Shown: in pieces, positions 31,147-42,047 of the stretch
How positions within the stretch are numbered: the stretch's first letter is position 1
Layout of the letters: the number at the start of each line of letters is the position of its first letter
Assembly (NCBI RefSeq): GCF_003086295.3
Contig: NC_092051.1
Span: 80,980,445 to 81,044,444, forward strand
Length of the DNA: 64,000 nt
Source of the DNA: Arachis hypogaea
Lineage: Eukaryota; Streptophyta; Magnoliopsida; Fabales; Fabaceae
Direction of reading: 5' to 3'
Notes under the pieces: model-generated
Database searches by the model: none
Seen by the model: the letters and a program-made list of their open reading frames with translations, nothing else
Told to the model about the DNA's origin: nothing
Made by a program: the position numbers and the translations under genes

Positions 31147-32346
31147 GTGGTCATCTACCTTGTTCTCTGCTCCGCTCCTATCTTTAATCTCAATATCAAA
31201 TTCTTGGAGGAGCAAAATCCACCTTATTAGTCTGGGCTTAGATTCTTGTTTGGTAAGCAACTATTTGAGTGTTGCATGATCAGTGAACACAATTACTTTT
31301 GAGCCAATAAGATATGATCTAAACTTATCAATAGCAAAAACTATGGCTAAAAGTTCTTTCTCCGTGGTGGTATAGTTCCTTTGATTCTCATTAAGAACCT
31401 TGCTAGCATAGTAAATAACATGTACTAGCTTGTCTTTCCTCTGTCCTAGAACAGCACCAACAACAAAATCAGATGCATCAGACATTAGTTCAAAGGGAAG
31501 ATCCCAGCTTGGTGGTGCTATAATAGGTACAAAGGAGAGTTTCTTCTTAAGTTCATCAAAGGCTACCATGCACTCTCTATCTAAAACAAAGGGAGTATTT
31601 GAGACAAGTAGGTTGCTAAGGGGTTTCGCAATCTTTGAAAAATCTTTGATAAACCTCCTATAGAATCCAGCGTGTCCCAAAAAACTTCTGATTGCTTTGA
31701 CATTGCAAGGTGGAGGTAATTTTTCAATTACTTCCACTTTTGCCTTGTCCACTTCTATGCCATCTTTTGAGATCTTGTGACCAAGAACCACCCGTTCAGT
31801 CAACATAAAATGGCACTTCTTCCAGTTTAAAACTAGGTTGGTTTCTTGACACCATTTTAGCACAAGAGCAAGATGGTATAGGCAATCAGAATATGAGTTC
31901 CCAAATACAGAGAAGTCGTCCATGAATACTTCTATGAACTTTTCAATCATGTCTGAAAAAATGGAGAGCTTGCACCTTTGGAATGTTGCAGGTGCATTGC
32001 ACAATCCAAAGGGCATTCTCCTATAAGCAAACACACCATATGGACAAGTAAATGAAGTTTTTTCCTGATCCTTGGGGTCTACAACAATTTGGTTGTAGCC
32101 TGAATACCCATCAAGGAAGCAATAATACTCATGTCCTGCCAATCTTTCAAGCATCTGGTCCATGAAAGGTAGGGGAAAGTGGTCCTTCCGGGTGGCTTCA
32201 TTAAGTTTCCAGTAGTCAATGCACATACGCCATCCGGTCACTGTCCTTGTGGGTATCAATTTATTCTTCTCATTTGCCACAATAGTGATCCCTCCCTTCT
32301 TAGGGACTACTTGAACCGGGCTTACCCAAGGGCTGTCTGAGATGGG
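31147..32346 (-). pseudogene. pol: Element F reverse transcriptase and RNase H, 3' part
   Basis: Continues F's pol frame across the E1 insertion. Reverse transcriptase landmarks in order: VPKKGGITIV, RMCIDYWKLNEAT, FLDGYSGYNQI, RMPFGLCNAPATFQ and the catalytic-box segment VFMDDFSVFG. RNase H follows: LMSDASDFVVGAVLGQ, the TTEKELLAIVFA acidic motif and VFTDHATLK. A stop at about 31258 interrupts before [11 protein letters not shown] and the segment ending in ENKVDDH, where E0 cuts it off. Ty3/gypsy order and spacing are normal. The enzyme would have copied the element's RNA into DNA in cytoplasmic particles; this copy is dead. Confidence 0.9.
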
Positions 32347-32351
32347 GTAGA

Positions 32352-34101
32352 TGGTGCGCAGAAATTGTGATTACACTTTGATTATGTAAAATTCATTGCT
32401 CTTTCTTTCCCTGGCAATGGCACCAAAAACACGATGCCAATACCATGGTTCACAACTTCGCACAACTAACCAGCAAGTGCACTGGGTCGTCCAAGTAATA
32501 CCTTACGTGAATAAGGGTCGAATCCCACGGAGATTGTTGGTATGAAGCAAGTTATGGTCACCTTGTAAATCTCAGTCAGGCGGATATAAAATAGTAATGG
32601 GATTTTCGAAATTAATTAATAAAATAAGGATAGAAATACTTATGTAACGCATTGGTGAGAATTTCAGATAAGCGTATGGAGATGCATTCGTTCCTCTGAA
32701 CCTCTACTTTCCTGCTGTCTTCATCCAATCAATCTTACTCCTTTCTATGGCTGGCTTTATGTAAGGATGTCACCGGTGCCAATGGCTACTTTCGATCTCT
32801 CTCGGGAAAATGATCCAAATGCTCTGTCACAGCACGGCTAATCGTCTGGAGGCATCACCTTTGTCGTTGGTTGCATCTTATTCCTCCCTGTGAAAATGGT
32901 CCGATGCGCTGTCACTGCATGGCTAATCATCTGGAGGTTCTCGATCATACTGGAATAGGATTTACTATCCTTTTGCGTCTGTCACTACGCCCAGCACTCG
33001 CGAGTTTGAAGCTCGTCACAGTCATTCAATCCCAGAATCCTACTCGGAATACCACGGACAAGGTTTAGACTTTCCGGATTCTCATGAATGCTGCCATCAA
33101 TCTAGCTTATACCACGAAGATCCCAATATCTCGGACTCGGTCCCCTGTATTAGTAATCTAAGAGATACTCGTTCAATCGAAGGTAGAACGGAAGTGGTTG
33201 TCGGGCACGCGTTCATAGGGAATGATGATGATTGTCACGTTCCTCACATTTAGGTTGAAGTGCGAATGAATATCTTAGAAGCGGAATAAGTTGAATTGAA
33301 TAGAAAACAGTAGTACTTTGCATTAATCTTTGAGGAACAGCAGAGCTCCACACCTTAATCTATGGAGTGTAGAAACTCTACCGTTGAAATTACATAAGTG
33401 AAAGGTCCAGGCATGGCCGAATGGCCAGCCCCTCTGATCTAAGAACCAGGCGTCCAAAGATTCCAAGATGTCTAATACAATAGTAAAAGGTCCTATTTAT
33501 AACGAGCTAGCTACTAGGGTTTACAGAAGTAAGTAATTGACGCATAAATCCACTTCCGGGGCCCACTTGGTGTGTGCTTGGGCTGATCTTGAATGTTGCA
33601 CGTGTAGAGGTCCTTCTTGGAGTTGAACGCCAGCTTTTGTGCCAGTTTGGGCGTTGAACTCCACTTTGCAGCTTGTTTCTGGCGCTGGACGCCAGAATTG
33701 GGCAGAGAGCTGGCGTTGAACGCCAGTTTGCGTCGTCTAAACTTGGGAAAAGTGTAGACTATTACACATTGCTGGAAAGCCCTGGATGTCTACTTTCCAA
33801 CGCAATTAGAAGCGCGCCATTTTGAGTTCTGTAGCTCCAGAAAATCCATTTTGAGTGCAGGGAGGTCAGAATCCAACAGCATCAGCAGTCCTTCTTCAAC
33901 CTCTGAATCTGATTTTTGCTCAAGTCCCTCAATTTCAGCCAGAAAATACCTGAAATCACAGAAAAACACACAAACTCATAGTAAAGTCCAGAAATGTGAA
34001 TTTAACATAAAAACTAATGAAAACATCCCTAAAAGTAGCTAGATCCTACTAAAAACATACTAAAAACAATGCCAAAAAGCGTATAAATTATCCGCTCATC
34101 A
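32352..34101 (-). repeat. E1 3' LTR (1750 bp)
   Basis: On the minus strand it runs from TGATGAGCGG to GCGCACCA. TATAAATA (plus-strand 33494-33501) lies about 125 bases downstream of a GGCGTT/AACGCC palindrome cluster (about 33625-33735). A decayed PBS is at 32408-32425. Confidence 0.95.
32408..32425 (-). other. Decayed PBS inside E1 3' LTR
   Basis: TCCCTGGCAATGGCACCA matches the functional site in 15 of 18 positions; all three differences are transitions. The same ghost is at 40352-40369 in the other LTR, with one further transition. It lies about 55 bases inside the LTR terminus. Confidence 0.7.
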
Positions 34102-34139
34102 CAACACCAAACTTAAATTGTTGCTTGTCCCCAAGCAAC
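34102..34139 (-). promoter_or_regulatory. Polypurine tract and hairpin, E1
   Basis: Minus strand: hairpin GTTGCTTG-GGGA-CAAGCAAC (34120-34139), then TTTAAGTTTGGTGTTG (34102-34117), abutting the LTR. Confidence 0.82.
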
Positions 34140-35160
34140 TGAAAATCAAATAGGATAAAAAGAAGAGAATATACTATAAATTCCAAACTATCAAAGAAAC
34201 ATAGCTTCAATCAGATGAGCGGGACTTGTAGCTTTTTGCCTCTTAAATAGTTTTGGCATCTCACTTTATCCATTGAGGTCCAGAATGATTGGCATCTATA
34301 GGAACTCAGAGTTCATATAGTGTTATTGATTCTCCTAGTTCAGTATGATGATTCTTGAACACAGCTTCTTTATGAGTCTTGGCCGTGGCCCTAAGCACTT
34401 TGTTTTCCAGTATTACCACCGGATACATAAATGCCACAGACACATAATTGGGTGAACCTTTTCAGATTGTGACTCAGCTTTGCTAAAGTCCCCAATTAGA
34501 GGTATCCAGGGTTCTTAAGCACACTCTTTTTTTTCTTTGGACCTTGACTTTAACCGCTCAGTCTCAAGTTTTCACTTGACACCTACACGCCACAAGCACA
34601 TGGTTAGGGACAGCTCGGTTTAGCCGCTTAGACCAGGATTTTATTCCTTTAGGCCCTCCTATCCACTGATGCTCAAAGCCTTGGGATCCTTTTTATTTGC
34701 CCTTGCCTTTTGGTTTTAAGGGTTATTGGCTTTTTGCTCTTGCCTCTTGGTTTTAAGAGTTTTGGCTTTTTCTGCTTGCTTTTTCTTTTTCTTTCTATTT
34801 TTTCGCCTATATATATATATTTTTTTTTTCTACAAGCTTTGTTCTTTGCTGCTTTTTCTTGCTTCAAGAATCATTTTTATGATTTTTCAGATTATCAAAT
34901 AACATGTCTCCTAGTCATCATTCTTTCAAGATCCAACATATTTAACATTCTTAAACAACAACTTCAAAAGACATATGCACTATTCAAGCATTCATTCAGA
35001 AAACAAGAAGCATTGTCACCACATCAATATAATTAAACTAAGTTCAAGGATAAATTCGAAACTCATGTACTTCTTGTTCTTTTGAATTAAAACATTTTTC
35101 ATTTAAGAGAGGTGATGGATTCATAGGACATTCATAACTTTAAGACAAAGTTACTAACTA
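34140..35160 (-). other. E1 3' non-coding region
   Basis: No gene seen. Homologous regions are 46895-48017, 51558-52656 and 61302-62432 in the other E elements. A poly-pyrimidine tract lies near 34760-34860. Confidence 0.6.
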
Positions 35161-35416
35161 CTAATGATCATGTAATGAAGACACAAACATGGATAAGCAC
35201 TTAACATAGAAAACGAAAAACAGAAGAAATAAGAACAAGGAATGAATCCACCTTAGTGATGATGGCGTTTCCTTCTTGAGGAACCAATGATGTTCTTGAG
35301 CTCTTCTATGTTTCTTCCTTGCCTTTGTGGCTTGATTCCTAGTGATTTTTGGTATTTCTATCCTCAGTTGCTTCCAATAACTATGTGGAGGGAAGTGCAT
35401 CCCCTGAGGTATCTCA
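35161..35416 (-). pseudogene. E1 ORF2 remnant
   Basis: Minus strand, C-terminal piece only. EIPEIPQGMHFPPHSYW aligns with EIPEMPQAMHFPPQNYW of E3's short ORF2. The end (coding-like up to about 35250) continues in another phase relative to E3, so a frameshift is present. The N-terminal half is absent, its place taken by the tRNA-like sequence at 35417-35465. Confidence 0.65.
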
Positions 35417-35465
35417 GGGATCTCTTGATTTGCAGCCACATATTCTACCACTGAGCTATAGATCC
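35417..35465 (-). other. tRNA-Cys(GCA)-like 5' half inside E1
   Basis: Minus strand, 49 nt from GGATCTATAGCTCAGTGGTA onward. About 40 of 49 positions agree with plant nuclear tRNA-Cys as I remember it: acceptor start, D-arm with the A-box-like TAGCTCAGTGG, and anticodon loop CTGCAAA (anticodon GCA). Most mismatches are transitions. The T-arm and acceptor 3' strand are missing, so it is not a working tRNA gene. Homologous E3 lacks it. Confidence 0.75.
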
Positions 35466-35483
35466 TTTACATAATTGTTTTAC

Positions 35484-35519
35484 CACACCAAACTTAGAAT
35501 GTTGCTCGCCCTCAAGCAA
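35484..35519 (-). promoter_or_regulatory. Hairpin plus PPT-like motif before ORF2, E1
   Basis: Minus strand: TTGCTTG-AGGG-CGAGCAA (35502-35519, one U-G pair), then TAAGTTTGGTGTGG. An internal copy of the module next to the LTR. Confidence 0.6.
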
Positions 35520-35697
35520 AAGAAGAAAGAATAGATGAAGAAGAAGATGTGGAAAAAAAACTAGGATTATGAGGAAGGAAGGTGGGGATCCTGTGGGGTC
35601 TACAGATCCTGAGATGATCCTGTGAGGTCCACAGATCTTGAGGCATCAAGGCATTTACATCCCTGCACCAATTTAGGCATGCAAAATGCCCTTGCAC

Positions 35698-35945
35698 ACA
35701 ACTCTGGGCGTTCAGCGCCAGGTTGGTGCCCATTTTGGGCGTTCAACGCCCATTTGTTGCCCATCTCTAGCGTTGAATGCCAGAACCATGCTTGTTCTGG
35801 GCGTTCAGCGCCAGCTCTTCTCTAGGGTGCATTTCTGGCGTTCAAACGCCCAGATGCTGCCAATTTCTGGCGTTCAGCGCCAGAACCATGCTCTGTTCTG
35901 GCGTTGAACGCCCAAAACATGCTTCTTACTAGCGTTTAAACGCCA
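35698..35945. repeat. GGCGTT/AACGCC palindrome array, E1 internal
   Basis: About eight sites, including GGGCGTT-C-AACGCCC near 35736, GGCGTT-C-AGCGCC variants, and TGGCGTT-G-AACGCCC near 35899. The first arm base changes between G and T, often with the matching change in the other arm. It lies between the post-ORF1 hairpin and the ORF2 remnant. Confidence 0.82.
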
Positions 35946-36082
35946 GTAAGGTCTTCCTCCAGGGTGTGATTTTTCTTCTGCTGTTTTTGATTCTGTTTTC
36001 AATTTTTATATTCATTTTGTGACTCCACATGATCATGTACCTAATAAAACATGAAAAACAATGAAAATTAGATAAATAAACA

Positions 36083-36128
36083 TTGGGTTGCCTCCCAACA
36101 AGCGCTTCTTTAATGTCAATAGCTTGAC
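36083..36128 (-). promoter_or_regulatory. Conserved post-ORF1 hairpin pair, E1
   Basis: Minus strand: GTCAA-GCTA-TTGAC (36115-36128), then TAAAGAAGCGCTTG, then TTGGG-AGGCAA-CCCAA (36083-36098). Confidence 0.75.
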
Positions 36129-36182
36129 AGTGGGCTCTCATGGAGCCTCACAGATGTGCAGAGCTTTGTTGAGACCTCCCAA

Positions 36183-36265
36183 CACCAAACTTAGAGTTTG
36201 GATATGGGGGGTTTGACACCAAACTTAGGGTTTGGTTGTGGCCTCCCAACACCAAACTTAGAGTT
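36183..36265. repeat. CAAACTTAGAGTTTG palindromes, E1
   Basis: Three copies of ACCAAACTTAG.GTTTGG, at about 36184, 36211 and 36251, in the last codons of ORF1 and just after it. The same cluster is at 53790-53880 in E3. Part of the motif is the PPT core AAGTTTGGTG read backwards. Confidence 0.6.
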
Positions 36266-38479
36266 TGACTGTGGGGGCTTTTGTTGACTCTGCTTTGAGA
36301 GAGGCTTCTTCTGCTTCCTCTCCATGAATGCAGAGAGAGATCCTTGAGTTGTAAACACAAGGTTGTCCTTATTTAGTTGAAGGATCAATTCTCCTCTGTC
36401 CACATCAATCACAGCTCTTGCTGTGGCTAGGAAAGGTCTTCCTAGGATGATGGATTCATCCTCTTCCTTTCCAATATCCAAGACTATGAAATCAATAGGG
36501 ATGTAAAGGCCTTCAACCTTTACTAACACATCCTCTACTTGTCCATAAGCCTGTTTTCTTGAATTGTCTGTCATCTCTAATGAGATTTTGGCAGCTTGCA
36601 CCCCATAGATTCCCAGTTTCTCTATTACAGAGAGAGGCATGAGGTTTATTCCTGAACCAAGGTCACACAGAGCCTTAAAGATCATGGTGCCTATGGTACA
36701 AGGTATTATGAACTTTCCAGGATCCTGTCTCTTCTGAGGCAATGTCAGTTGATCCAGATCACTTAGTTCATTGGTGAACAAGGGAGGTTCATCTTCCCAA
36801 GTATCAATGCCAAATAATTTGGCATTTAGCTTCATGATTGCACCAAGGAACTTGGCAGCTTGCTCTTCAGTAACGTCTTCATTCTCTTCAGAAGAGGAAT
36901 ACTCATCAGAGATCATGAATGGCATTAGGAGGTTCAATGGAATCTCTATGGTCTCTAGATGAGCCTCAGAGTCCTTTGGTTCCTCAGAGGGAAGCTCCTT
37001 ATTGATCACTGGACATCCCAGGAGGTCTTCCTCCTTGGGATTCACGTCCTCTCCTTCCCTTACAGGTTCGGCCATGGTGCTTATGTCAATGGCCTTGCAC
37101 TCTCCATTTGGATTCTCTTCTGTATTGCTTGGGAGAGTACTAGGAGGGATTTTAGTGATCCTTTTACTCAGCTGGCCCACTTGTGCTTCCAAATTTCTAA
37201 TGGAATACCTTGTTTCATTCATGAAACTTACAGTGGCCTTGGATAGATCAGAGACTAAGTTTGCTAAATTAGAGGTATTTTGTTCAGAGTTCTCTGTCTG
37301 TTGCTGAGTGGATGATGGAAAAGTTTTATTATTGTTAAACCTGTTTCTTCCACCATTATTAAAGCCTTGTTGAGGCCTTTGATCCTTCCATGAGAGATTT
37401 GGATGATTTCTCCATGATGGATTATAGGTGTTTCCATATGGTTTACCCATATAATTTACCTCTGCTATTGCAGGGTTCTCAGGATCATAAGCTTCTTCTT
37501 CAGGAGAAGCCTCTTGAGTACTGTTGGATGCAGCTTGCATTCTATTCAGACTCTGAGAAATCATATTGACTTGCTGAGTCAATATTTTATTCTGAGCCAA
37601 TATGGCATTCAGAGTATCAACTTCAAGAACTCCCTTCTTCATAGGCGTCCCATTACTCACAGGATTCCTCTCAGAAGTGTACATGAACTGGTTATTAGCA
37701 ACCATGTCAACGAGTTCTTGAGCTTCTGCAGGCGTTTTCTTTAGGTGAATGGATCCACCTGCAGAAGTATCCAATGACATCTTTGATAGCTCAGATAAAC
37801 CATCATAGAATATATCCAGGATGGTCCATTCTAAAAGCATGTCAGAAGGACACTTTTTGGTCAACTGTTTGTATCATTCCCAAGCTACATAGAGGGATTA
37901 ACCTTTTTTCTGTCTGAAGGTTTGAGCATCCACTCTAAGCTTGCTCAGCTTTTGAGGAGGAAAGAACTTGGCTAAGAAAGCCGTGACCAGCTTATCCCAA
38001 GAGTTCAGGCTGTCTTTGGGTTGAGAGTCCAACCACACTCTAGCTCTGTCTCTTACAGCAAAAGGGAAAAGCATGAGCCTGTAGACTTCAGGATCTACTC
38101 CATTAGTCTTAACAGTATCACATATCTGCAAGAATTCAGTTAAGAACTGAAAAGGATCTTCAGATGGAAGTCCATGAAACTTGCAGTTCTGCTGCATCAG
38201 AGAAACTAGCTAAGGTTTCAGCTCAAAGTTGTTTGCTCCAATGGCAGGAATGGAGATGCTTCTTCCATGTAAATTGGAATTAGGTGCAGTAAAGTCACCA
38301 AGAATTCTCCTTGCATTATTGTTGTTGGGTTCGGCTGCCATCTCCTTTACTTGTTCGAAATTTTCAATAAGGTTGTCTCTGGATTATTGTAATTTAGCTT
38401 CTCTTAGTTTCCTCTTCAGAGTCCTTTCAGGTTCTGGATCAGCCTCAACAAGAATGCCTTTTTCTTTATCCCTGCTCAT
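36191..38479 (-). pseudogene. gag-pro: E1 gag-protease, broken
   Basis: Starts MSRDKEKG (38479). One phase throughout, with stops near 38391, 38215, 37895, 37865 and the final one at 36191. Order: charged N-terminus (PEPERTLKRKLREAK); gag core with [25 protein letters not shown] and AKFFPPQKL; spacer with [11 protein letters not shown] and a Gln/Asn-rich part without a clear zinc knuckle. The protease has [18 protein letters not shown] and SIILGRPFLAT. The expected Lys/Glu before CDLG is partly lost (FKALCDLG against FEKALCDLG in E3). It encodes capsid and protease only; polymerase must come from another element. Confidence 0.88.
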
Positions 38480-40271
38480 AAGAAAGAGAAGATAAAAAGA
38501 AAAGAAGAGGAATCCTTTATGTCAGAGTAAAGAGGTTCCTTATTGTTAGTAGAAGAAGAGAAGAAGAAAAAATTCGAACACAGATAGAAGAGGGGGTTCG
38601 AATTTGGTGAGTGATGTGAGGAAGAGATGTTAGTAGATGAATAAATAAATAGAATAAGATGAGAGAGAAGGAGAATTTTCGAAAATTATTTTTGAAAAAG
38701 TGTTAGTGATTTTCGAAAATAGTTTTTGAAAAATGTTAGTAATTTTCGAAAATTAAGATTTAAAAATTGAAATAATTAGTTAATTAAAAATAAATTTTGA
38801 AAAAGTGGGAGATATTTTCGAAAATTAGAGAGAGAGAGAGAGAGTTAGTTAGGTAGTTTTGAAAAAGATAAGAAACAAAGAAAAAGTTAGTTAGTTAGTT
38901 GAAACAAATTTTTAAAAGATAAGAAGTTAGGAAGTTAGAAGAGATATTTTGAAATCATTTTTTTTGAAAAAGGTGAGATAAGAAGATATTTTTGAAAAGA
39001 TATGATAGAAATTAGTTTTTGAAAAAGATTTAAATTTTAAAATCACAATTAATGACTTGATTCACAAGAAATCATAAGATATGATTCCAGAACTTAAAAT
39101 TTGAATCTTTCTTTACAAGTAAGTAACAAACTTGAAATTTTTGAATCAAAGCATTAATTGATGATGTTATTTTCGAAAATTTGATACAAAAATAAGAAAA
39201 AAGATTTTTGAAAAATATTTTTGGAATTTTCGAAAATAACTAAGAAATTTGAAAAAGATTTGATTTTTGAAAAAGATTTTGAAAAAGATAAGATTTTCAA
39301 ATTGAAGATTTGATTTGACTCATAAGAAACAACTTGATTTTAAAATTTTTTTAAAAAGTCAATCCAAATTTTCGAATTTGATGAGAGAAAAAGGGAAAGA
39401 TATTTTTTTTATTTTTGAATTTTTATGATGGGAGAGAAAAACAAGAAAAATGATGCAATGCATGAAAGTTATGGATCAAAACAATGAATGCATGCAAGAA
39501 TGCTATGAATGTCAAGATGAACACCAAGAACACTATGAAGATCATGATGAACATCAAGAACATAATTTTTGAAAAATTTTTAATGCAAAGAAAACATGCA
39601 AGACACCAAACTTAGAATTCTTTAATGCTTAGACATAAAGAATTTAGGAATGCATATGAAAAACAAGAAAAGACACAAAACATGCAAATGCAAATATCAA
39701 ACAAGAAGACTTACCAAGAACAACTTGAAGATCATGAAGAACACTATGAATGCATGAGTTTTTTCGAAAAATGCAAGATGAACATGCAATTGACACCAAA
39801 CTTATAACATGACTCAAGACTCAAACAAGAACATAAAAATATTTTTTATTTTTATGATTTTATGATTTTTTTGGTTTTTTTTCGAAAATTATTATGAAAA
39901 ATAAAAATAAGGATTCCAAAATTTTTAATATGAATTCCAGGAATCTTATGCTCTTTATTCTAAAGCTCCAATCAAAGGGTCAGGCATGGCTTAATAGCCA
40001 GCCAAGCTTTAGTATGTAACTCAGACATGACATGTCTAACATGCCCTACAGTCGTGGCTTTACAGCCAACCAGGCTTCAACATGCTTTATGAAACACTAG
40101 AATTCATTCTTAAAAATTCTGAAGAAAAATAGATTTTTGAAAACATTTTTTTTTTTCGAAAACTGATGAGAAGTTTTTGAAAGATTTTGATAATTTTTTT
40201 AAAATAAAACAAAAAGAAAATTACCTAATCTGAGCAACAAGATGAACCGTCAGTTGTCCAAACTCGAACAA
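38480..40271 (-). repeat. E1 leader with TTTTCGAAAA palindromes
   Basis: About 1.8 kb between PBS and gag without a gene. Perfect or near-perfect TTTTCGAAAA recurs, for example near 38678, 38713, 38743, 38815, 39170, 39225, 39880 and 40160. An (AG)9 repeat lies at 38827-38844. ACACCAAACTTA motifs (39603, 39793) repeat the reverse of the PPT core. E3's leader (56088-57607) has the same style with fewer intact palindromes. Confidence 0.7.
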
Positions 40272-40289
40272 TCCCCGGCAACGGCGCCA
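40272..40289 (-). promoter_or_regulatory. Primer-binding site, tRNA-Asp, E1
   Basis: Plus strand TCCCCGGCAACGGCGCCA, exact complement of the family A site, six bases from the 5' LTR. Confidence 0.94.
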
Positions 40290-40295
40290 AAAACT

Positions 40296-42042
40296 TGGTG
40301 CGCAGAAATTGTGATTACACTTTGATTATGTAAAATTCATTGCTCTTTCTTTCCTTGGCAATGGCACCAAAAACACGATGCCAATACCATGGTTCACAAC
40401 TTCGCACAACTAACCAGCAAGTGCACTGGGTCGTCCAAGTAATACCTTACGTGAATAAGGGTCGAATCCCACGGAGATTGTTGGTATGAATCAAGCTATG
40501 GTCACCTTGTAAATCTCAGTCAGGCGGATATAAAATAGTAATGGGGTTTTCGAAATTAATTAATAAAATAAGGATAGAAATACTTATGTAACTCATTGGT
40601 GAGAATTTCAGATAAGCGTATGGAGATTCATTCGTTCCTCTAAACCTCTGCTTTCCTGCTGTCTTCATCCAATCAATCTTACTCCTTTCTATGGCTGGCT
40701 TTATGTAAGGATGTCACCGGTGCCAATGGATACTTTCGATCTCTCTCGGGAAAATGATCCAAATGCTCTGTCACAGCACGGCTAATCGTCTGGAGGCATC
40801 ACCTTTGTCGTTGGTTGCATCCTATTCCTCCCTGTGAAAATGGTCCGATGCGCTGTCACTTCATGGCTAATCATCTGGAGGTTCTCGATCATACTGGAAT
40901 AGGATTTACTATCCTTTTGCGTCTGTCACTACGCCCAGCACTCGCGAGTTTGAAGCTCGTCACAGTCATTCAATCCCAGAATCCTGCTCGGAATACCACG
41001 GACAAGGTTTAGACTTTCTGGATTCTCATGAATGCCGCCATCAATCTAGCTTATACCACGAAGATCCCAATATCTCGGACTCGGTCCCCTATATTAGTAA
41101 TCTAAGAGATACTCGTTCAATCGAAGGTAGAACGGAAGTGGTTGTCGGGCACGCGTTCATAGGGAATGATGATGATTGTCACGTTCATCACATTCAGGTT
41201 GAAGTGCGAATGAATATCTTAGAAGCGGAATAAGTTGAATTGAATAGAAAACAGTAGTACTTTGCATTAATCTTTGAGGAACAGTAGAGCTCCACACCTT
41301 AATCTATGGAGTGTAGAAACTCTACCGTTGAAATTACATAAGTGAAAGGTCCAGGCATGGCCGGATGGCCAGCCCCTCTGATCTAAAAACCAGGCGTCCA
41401 AAGATTCCAAGATGTCTAATACAATAGTAAAAGGTCCTATTTATAACGAGCTAGCTACTAGGGTTTACAGAAGTAAGTAATTGATGCATAAATCCACTTC
41501 CAGGGCCCACTTGGTGTGTGCTTGGGCTGAGCTTGAATATTGCACGTGTAGAGGTCCTTCTTGGAGTTGAATGCCAGCTTTTGTGCCAGTTTGGGCGTTG
41601 AACTCCACTTTGCAGCTTGTTTCTGGCGCTGGACGCCAGAATTGGGCAGAGAGCTGGCGTTGAACGCCAGTTTGCGTCGTCTAAACTTGGGAAAAGTGTG
41701 GAGTACACATTGCTGGAAAGCCCTGGATGTCTACTTTCCAACGCAATTGGAAGCGTGCCATTTTGAGTTCTGTAGCTCCAGAAAATCCATTTTGAGTGCA
41801 AGGAGGTCAGAATCCAACAGCATCAGCAGTCCTTCTTCAACCTCTGAATCTGATTTTTGCTCAAGTCCCTCAATTTCAGCCAGAAAATACCTGAAATCAC
41901 AGAAAAACACACAAACTCATATTAAAGTCCAGAAATGTGAATTTAACATAAAAACTAATGAAAACATCCCTAAAAGTAGCTAGATCCTACTAAAAACATA
42001 CTAAAAACAATGCCAAAAAGCGTATAAATTATCCGCTCATCA
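40296..42042 (-). repeat. E1 5' LTR (1747 bp)
   Basis: Matches 32352-34101. TATAAATA at plus-strand 41438-41445; palindrome cluster at about 41570-41675; ghost PBS at 40352-40369. Confidence 0.95.
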
Positions 42043-42047
42043 GTAGA

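Larger units (their letters stand above)
32352..42042 (-). mobile_element. Element E1, complete non-autonomous LTR retrotransposon
   Basis: LTRs 32352-34101 and 40296-42042 are close to identical, with 3 differences in about the first 200 bases. GTAGA lies on both sides (32347-32351 and 42043-42047). The PBS (40272-40289) and PPT (34102-34117) fix the minus orientation. The internal region holds gag-protease and an ORF2 remnant but no reverse transcriptase or integrase. It lies inside F's reverse transcriptase. High LTR similarity suggests a fairly recent insertion. Confidence 0.95.

Noticed and set aside
31147..32346. Active reverse transcriptase
   Set aside because: Motifs are well kept, but the frame is split by E1, has a stop near 31258, and lacks integrase.
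32871..33068. Short open frames recurring in E LTRs (also 40815-41012, 57976-58494, 50266-50451)
   Set aside because: They lie within LTRs antisense to the element, differ in length between copies, and have no domain or leader.
35417..35465. Functional tRNA-Cys gene
   Set aside because: Only the 5' half is present; the T-arm with B box and the acceptor 3' strand are missing, and it lies inside a retroelement.
36083..36098. Rho-independent terminator
   Set aside because: The stem-loop lacks a T-run in the right sense and the genome is eukaryotic.
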